A DNA stretch of 64,000 bases from Coleofasciculus sp. LEGE 07092. Its GTDB lineage: Bacteria; Cyanobacteriota; Cyanobacteriia; Cyanobacteriales; Coleofasciculaceae. The notes beneath the pieces are model-generated. The model had not been told where the DNA came from. It did no database searches and saw nothing but the letters and a program-made list of their open reading frames with translations. The stretch covers positions 18,323 to 82,322 of the forward strand of contig NZ_JADEWY010000008.1 in the NCBI RefSeq assembly GCF_015207375.1. The letters run 5' to 3'. Positions 61,513 to 64,000 of this stretch are shown here, piece by piece (position 1 is the first letter of the stretch; every line of letters starts with the position of its first letter). The translations under genes and the position numbers were made by a program.

Positions 61513-62331
61513 GTGGTCTTAAATCGACAACATTTGGAGAGAGAACTCCAAGAAGTCACCCAACAGCTATCTTGCCCTGAACAACTCTCAGGACTTTCTT
61601 TAAACCTGTTTGAAACCCTACCGTCTACTAACCAAACCTTGTGGGAGTTACTCGACCAAGGTGCAACCATTCCAACTGTCATCATTGCCGAGCAACAGAC
61701 AGCCGGACGAGGACAGTGGGGACGTAAATGGCAATCCGACAAGGGTGGGCTATACTTATCCTTGGCTTTAACTGCCAATCTCCCGGCGTCGAATAGCACC
61801 CAGTTAACCCTGTGTAGCGCTTGGGGGATCGCTAAAGCCTTGAAAAGTTACGGGATTCCTGTCCTTCTTAAATGGTTGAATGACCTACTCTTAGAGGGAC
61901 GCAAGTTGGGGGGCATTCTGACTGAAACTCGCGTGCAGCAGGGTGAAATTACCAAAGCCGTCATCGGTGTCGGTATTAACTGGAGCAATAGCGTGCCTGA
62001 GTCTGGTATAAATTTGCAATCATTTTTTGAGGAACATCCGTCAATTTCAGCGATAACGTCCTTAGAAATGCTGGCAGCCATCATCATACAAGGACTGCTA
62101 TTCGGATACCAGTGCTGGTCAGAGGAAGGCACCGAAACCTTGCTCTCGTCCTACCAGGAGCTACTGCACAGTCGGGGGCGTCGCGTTATTGTAGATGGAA
62201 CCCCCGGAACGGTAATCGGCATTACCCCTACGGGTGAACTGCGAGTTGGATTGAACACGCAAGTACCCGCATCCTCTGGGCTAACAGAAATTCACCTGAA
62301 GCCCGGTACAATCAGTCTGGACTATTTTTAA
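61513..62331 (+). CDS. birA: biotin--[acetyl-CoA-carboxylase] ligase
   Basis: 272 residues from a GTG. Biotin-binding loop ETLPSTNQTLWELL, the ATP/biotin motif QTAGRGQWGRKWQSDKGGLYLS, LKWLNDLLLEGRKLGGILTE and IGVGINWSNS are present, with the C-terminal SH3-like lid (RVGLNTQVP). It biotinylates the carboxyl carrier protein of acetyl-CoA carboxylase. The N-terminal helix-turn-helix of bifunctional BirA is absent, so it is only an enzyme. Confidence 0.96.
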   Translation: MVLNRQHLERELQEVTQQLSCPEQLSGLSLNLFETLPSTNQTLWELLDQGATIPTVIIAEQQTAGRGQWGRKWQSDKGGLYLSLALTANLPASNSTQLTLCSAWGIAKALKSYGIPVLLKWLNDLLLEGRKLGGILTETRVQQGEITKAVIGVGINWSNSVPESGINLQSFFEEHPSISAITSLEMLAAIIIQGLLFGYQCWSEEGTETLLSSYQELLHSRGRRVIVDGTPGTVIGITPTGELRVGLNTQVPASSGLTEIHLKPGTISLDYF

Positions 62332-62429
62332 TAATTCAATGAGTTAAAGATCGATAACAAGTCGATCTTATTGAGCGATTGGATTTTTCTGATCAAGCGA
62401 CTAACTTTAACCTATTCGGAGAGTGAGTG

Positions 62430-63911
62430 ATGAGTAGTGAATCGGAACGGACAAAAGAAATCTCAACCAATGACAATGCTCTAAGTGTCTTCCATTGGCA
62501 TCCCCGGCTCAGACAGGGACTGAGTTTGATCAGCAGTCTTGGTGTTCTGAGTAGTGGTTTAGTGGTGGCACAAACAGACACACCAATAGATACAGGAGTG
62601 GCACCTGCAACAGCCCCTGTCGCTCCTTCTGTCAAACCAGCCCCAGCTCCTGCTCCTGCTGCTGCACCCAAGCCAGCAGCGCCAGAAGCCATTGCTGTGC
62701 CAGCCGCCCCAGTCCACAAGCCTGCTCCACTACCAGTTTCAGCTATCAAACCGCCAGCCCCCGTTCACGCTCCTCCCCCTGCACCGGCAGCAGTGCGCAA
62801 ACCTTCAGCCCCAGCCGTAGAAGCAGCAGCCCCCCCCACTCCCAAAAAACCGAAGCTTCCTGCTCCTAACCTATCGGTTCCTGCCCCCGCGACTGTGGCA
62901 ACACCTCCCAAAGTAATCCTCAGTCCCAGTCAGAATCAGGAGAGCGCTCAAACCCCTGTAGCTCCGACCAATAACTACATTGATCGCACGAACTACAGTG
63001 TTGGCGCAACTGCCAGTTCTGAAAAACCGGCGGCAGTCGTTCTTACGGAACGTTCAACGGGCTGTCAAACGGTATCGCGTAATGGACGACTTGCCAGCGG
63101 CGTCTGTGGTGTTTCAGTACCGAGCCAGCAAACAGGCAGTTCCGGGCGTGTGCAGAAAGAACCGCAGTTAGCGGGAGCAACTCGACTCCCAATCCCAACC
63201 GTTGCCGGAGTCGGAATGCCTCCGGTTGCCAATGGTAAGCCAGTTCAATTCAATCCAGCTCCAAGGAGTTCTCAAGGAATTAGTCCAGTACTCACGTCGG
63301 TGAAAAGTCCTATCCGGGTGAACGCTAGTCGCGTTCCAGTCATCCAACAGGTTATTTCATCTGCTCAACGGTCAACGTCCCAAAAGGCTCTAACTTACTA
63401 CAATCTCAGCGCCCGACCCATGGGACGTACCAAAATCAGCGACTCCAGCTTCATGTTCCCTCTGGCAATTCCTGCTGCTATTACATCCCTATTCGGCTGG
63501 CGAGTCCATCCCATTACAGGAGATTCCCGTTTCCATGCCGGTACGGATCTGGGCGCAGCCGAAGGTACACCAGTCCTCGCCGCAGCTTCCGGTCAGGTGG
63601 CAACTGCCAATTTCCTGGGTGGCTATGGACTGACGGTTATTCTACGCCATGAAGATGACACCCAAGAAAGCCGCTATGCTCACCTTTCCGAAATCTTTGT
63701 GCAATCCGGTGATTGGGTAGATCAAGGCAGCGTAATCGGGCGCGTTGGCAGTACCGGTTTTTCAACCGGTCCACACCTGCACTTTGAATGGCGGCACCTC
63801 ACCCCTGACGGCTGGGTAGCGGTTGATGCTGGTGCTCATTTGGAATATGCCCTAGCTCAGTTCATTGAAACCATCAAAGTTGCCCAGTCAACGCCGCAAC
63901 CAGACTCATGA
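62430..63911 (+). CDS. M23-family (LytM) metallopeptidase with Pro/Ala-rich linker
   Basis: 493 residues from ATG 62430. A poorly conserved N-terminal part with a membrane-like segment (GLSLISSLGVLSSGLVVA) leads to a long Pro/Ala-rich region (about 60-170), then a Ser/Thr-rich linker and the LytM domain at about 340-480: GWRVHPITGDSRFHAGTDLG (His, Asp), ETPVLAAASGQV, SRYAHLSEIF and HLHFEWRH with the zinc ligands. It is a peptidoglycan endopeptidase or an activator of amidases. Such long low-complexity linkers allow reach across the periplasm. It is not linked to birA by overlap; the spacer is 98 bp. Confidence 0.92.
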   Translation: MSSESERTKEISTNDNALSVFHWHPRLRQGLSLISSLGVLSSGLVVAQTDTPIDTGVAPATAPVAPSVKPAPAPAPAAAPKPAAPEAIAVPAAPVHKPAPLPVSAIKPPAPVHAPPPAPAAVRKPSAPAVEAAAPPTPKKPKLPAPNLSVPAPATVATPPKVILSPSQNQESAQTPVAPTNNYIDRTNYSVGATASSEKPAAVVLTERSTGCQTVSRNGRLASGVCGVSVPSQQTGSSGRVQKEPQLAGATRLPIPTVAGVGMPPVANGKPVQFNPAPRSSQGISPVLTSVKSPIRVNASRVPVIQQVISSAQRSTSQKALTYYNLSARPMGRTKISDSSFMFPLAIPAAITSLFGWRVHPITGDSRFHAGTDLGAAEGTPVLAAASGQVATANFLGGYGLTVILRHEDDTQESRYAHLSEIFVQSGDWVDQGSVIGRVGSTGFSTGPHLHFEWRHLTPDGWVAVDAGAHLEYALAQFIETIKVAQSTPQPDS

Positions 63912-64000
63912 AGCCACGTTTGACACCTGAAGTGTCACAGTAGGGAGTAGGGAGTAGGGAGATTTTTCAGGTGTTACTCCTCTCCCCCGCACCCCTGCCC
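63912..64000. other. right end of the window: repeat-rich spacer
   Basis: A GGGAGTAGGGAGTAGGGAGA run, a member of the dispersed G-rich repeat family, then the end of the window. No gene is visible. Confidence 0.5.

Noticed and set aside
1..64000. CRISPR array, tRNA or rRNA genes
   Set aside because: No regularly spaced 24-40 bp repeats, no tRNA clover-leaf noticed by eye in the spacers, and no rRNA-like stretches.

Overview
The window is a piece of a cyanobacterial chromosome, most likely from a filamentous, Microcoleus/Coleofasciculus-like organism (the genus is inferred from gene style, not proven). The evidence is the abundance of the HIP1 octamer GCGATCGC, a split-intein dnaE C-terminal gene, a CrtO-type carotene ketolase, heme oxygenase HO1, a ClpR/ClpP pair, a tiny petL-like cytochrome b6f gene, a phytochrome-type GAF histidine kinase and cyanobacterial heptamer tandem repeats. 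No rRNA, CRISPR array or intact insertion sequence was seen, and no tRNA was recognised by eye.

Layout. (1) 1-5420, all on the minus strand: an unusual signalling island with two protoglobins, three Roadblock/LC7 proteins, a small GTPase resembling CvnD of actinobacterial conservons, and a V4R-like protein. It looks like a duplicated protoglobin-Roadblock cassette. Short sequence blocks are conserved upstream of both globin genes, one at exactly the same distance from the start codon. A decayed NB-ARC gene sits in the middle. (2) 6200-9140: a saccharopine-dehydrogenase-like oxidoreductase and crtO. (3) 9646-11836: a partner-switching set (STAS antagonist, response-regulator SpoIIE phosphatase, HATPase anti-sigma factor); the phosphatase appears to have lost its 3' end. 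(4) 11.9-22.98 kb: a Uma2 fragment, DedA, a large unknown membrane protein, petL, aroB, selO, a peptidoglycan-binding/beta-propeller protein, PsiE-like and holin-like membrane proteins, ychF. (5) 23.1-29.0 kb: dnaE-C with C-intein, a gene-poor stretch with a pseudoknot-like RNA candidate, a lone P-domain protein, ho1 and a VWA protein. (6) 29.2-31.2 kb: clpR, clpP and a J-domain/TPR protein. (7) 31.4-33.7 kb: two secreted beta-rich proteins and a PapD-like chaperone with no usher nearby, interrupted by a MITE-like element. (8) 33.7-43.8 kb: Ser/Thr kinase, subtilase with a small inhibitor-like protein, FAD oxidoreductase, a 750-bp non-coding stretch with a long inverted repeat, a NADAR protein and a 1173-residue multi-GAF kinase. 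(9) 44-64 kb: mostly housekeeping genes (argH, acyl-ACP/CoA synthetase, PDH E2, cysH, pgeF, birA, M23 peptidase), with a second SpoIIE phosphatase, a PII-like protein and a second DnaJ/TPR protein.

The most promising candidate for an undescribed system is the protoglobin-Roadblock-CvnD-like GTPase island at the left end. It would pair a heme gas sensor with a small-GTPase switch. Next come the structured non-coding elements at 24515-24694 and 39046-39276, and the usher-less chaperone/pilin-like cluster. All functional statements come from reading motifs by eye; no searches were run.
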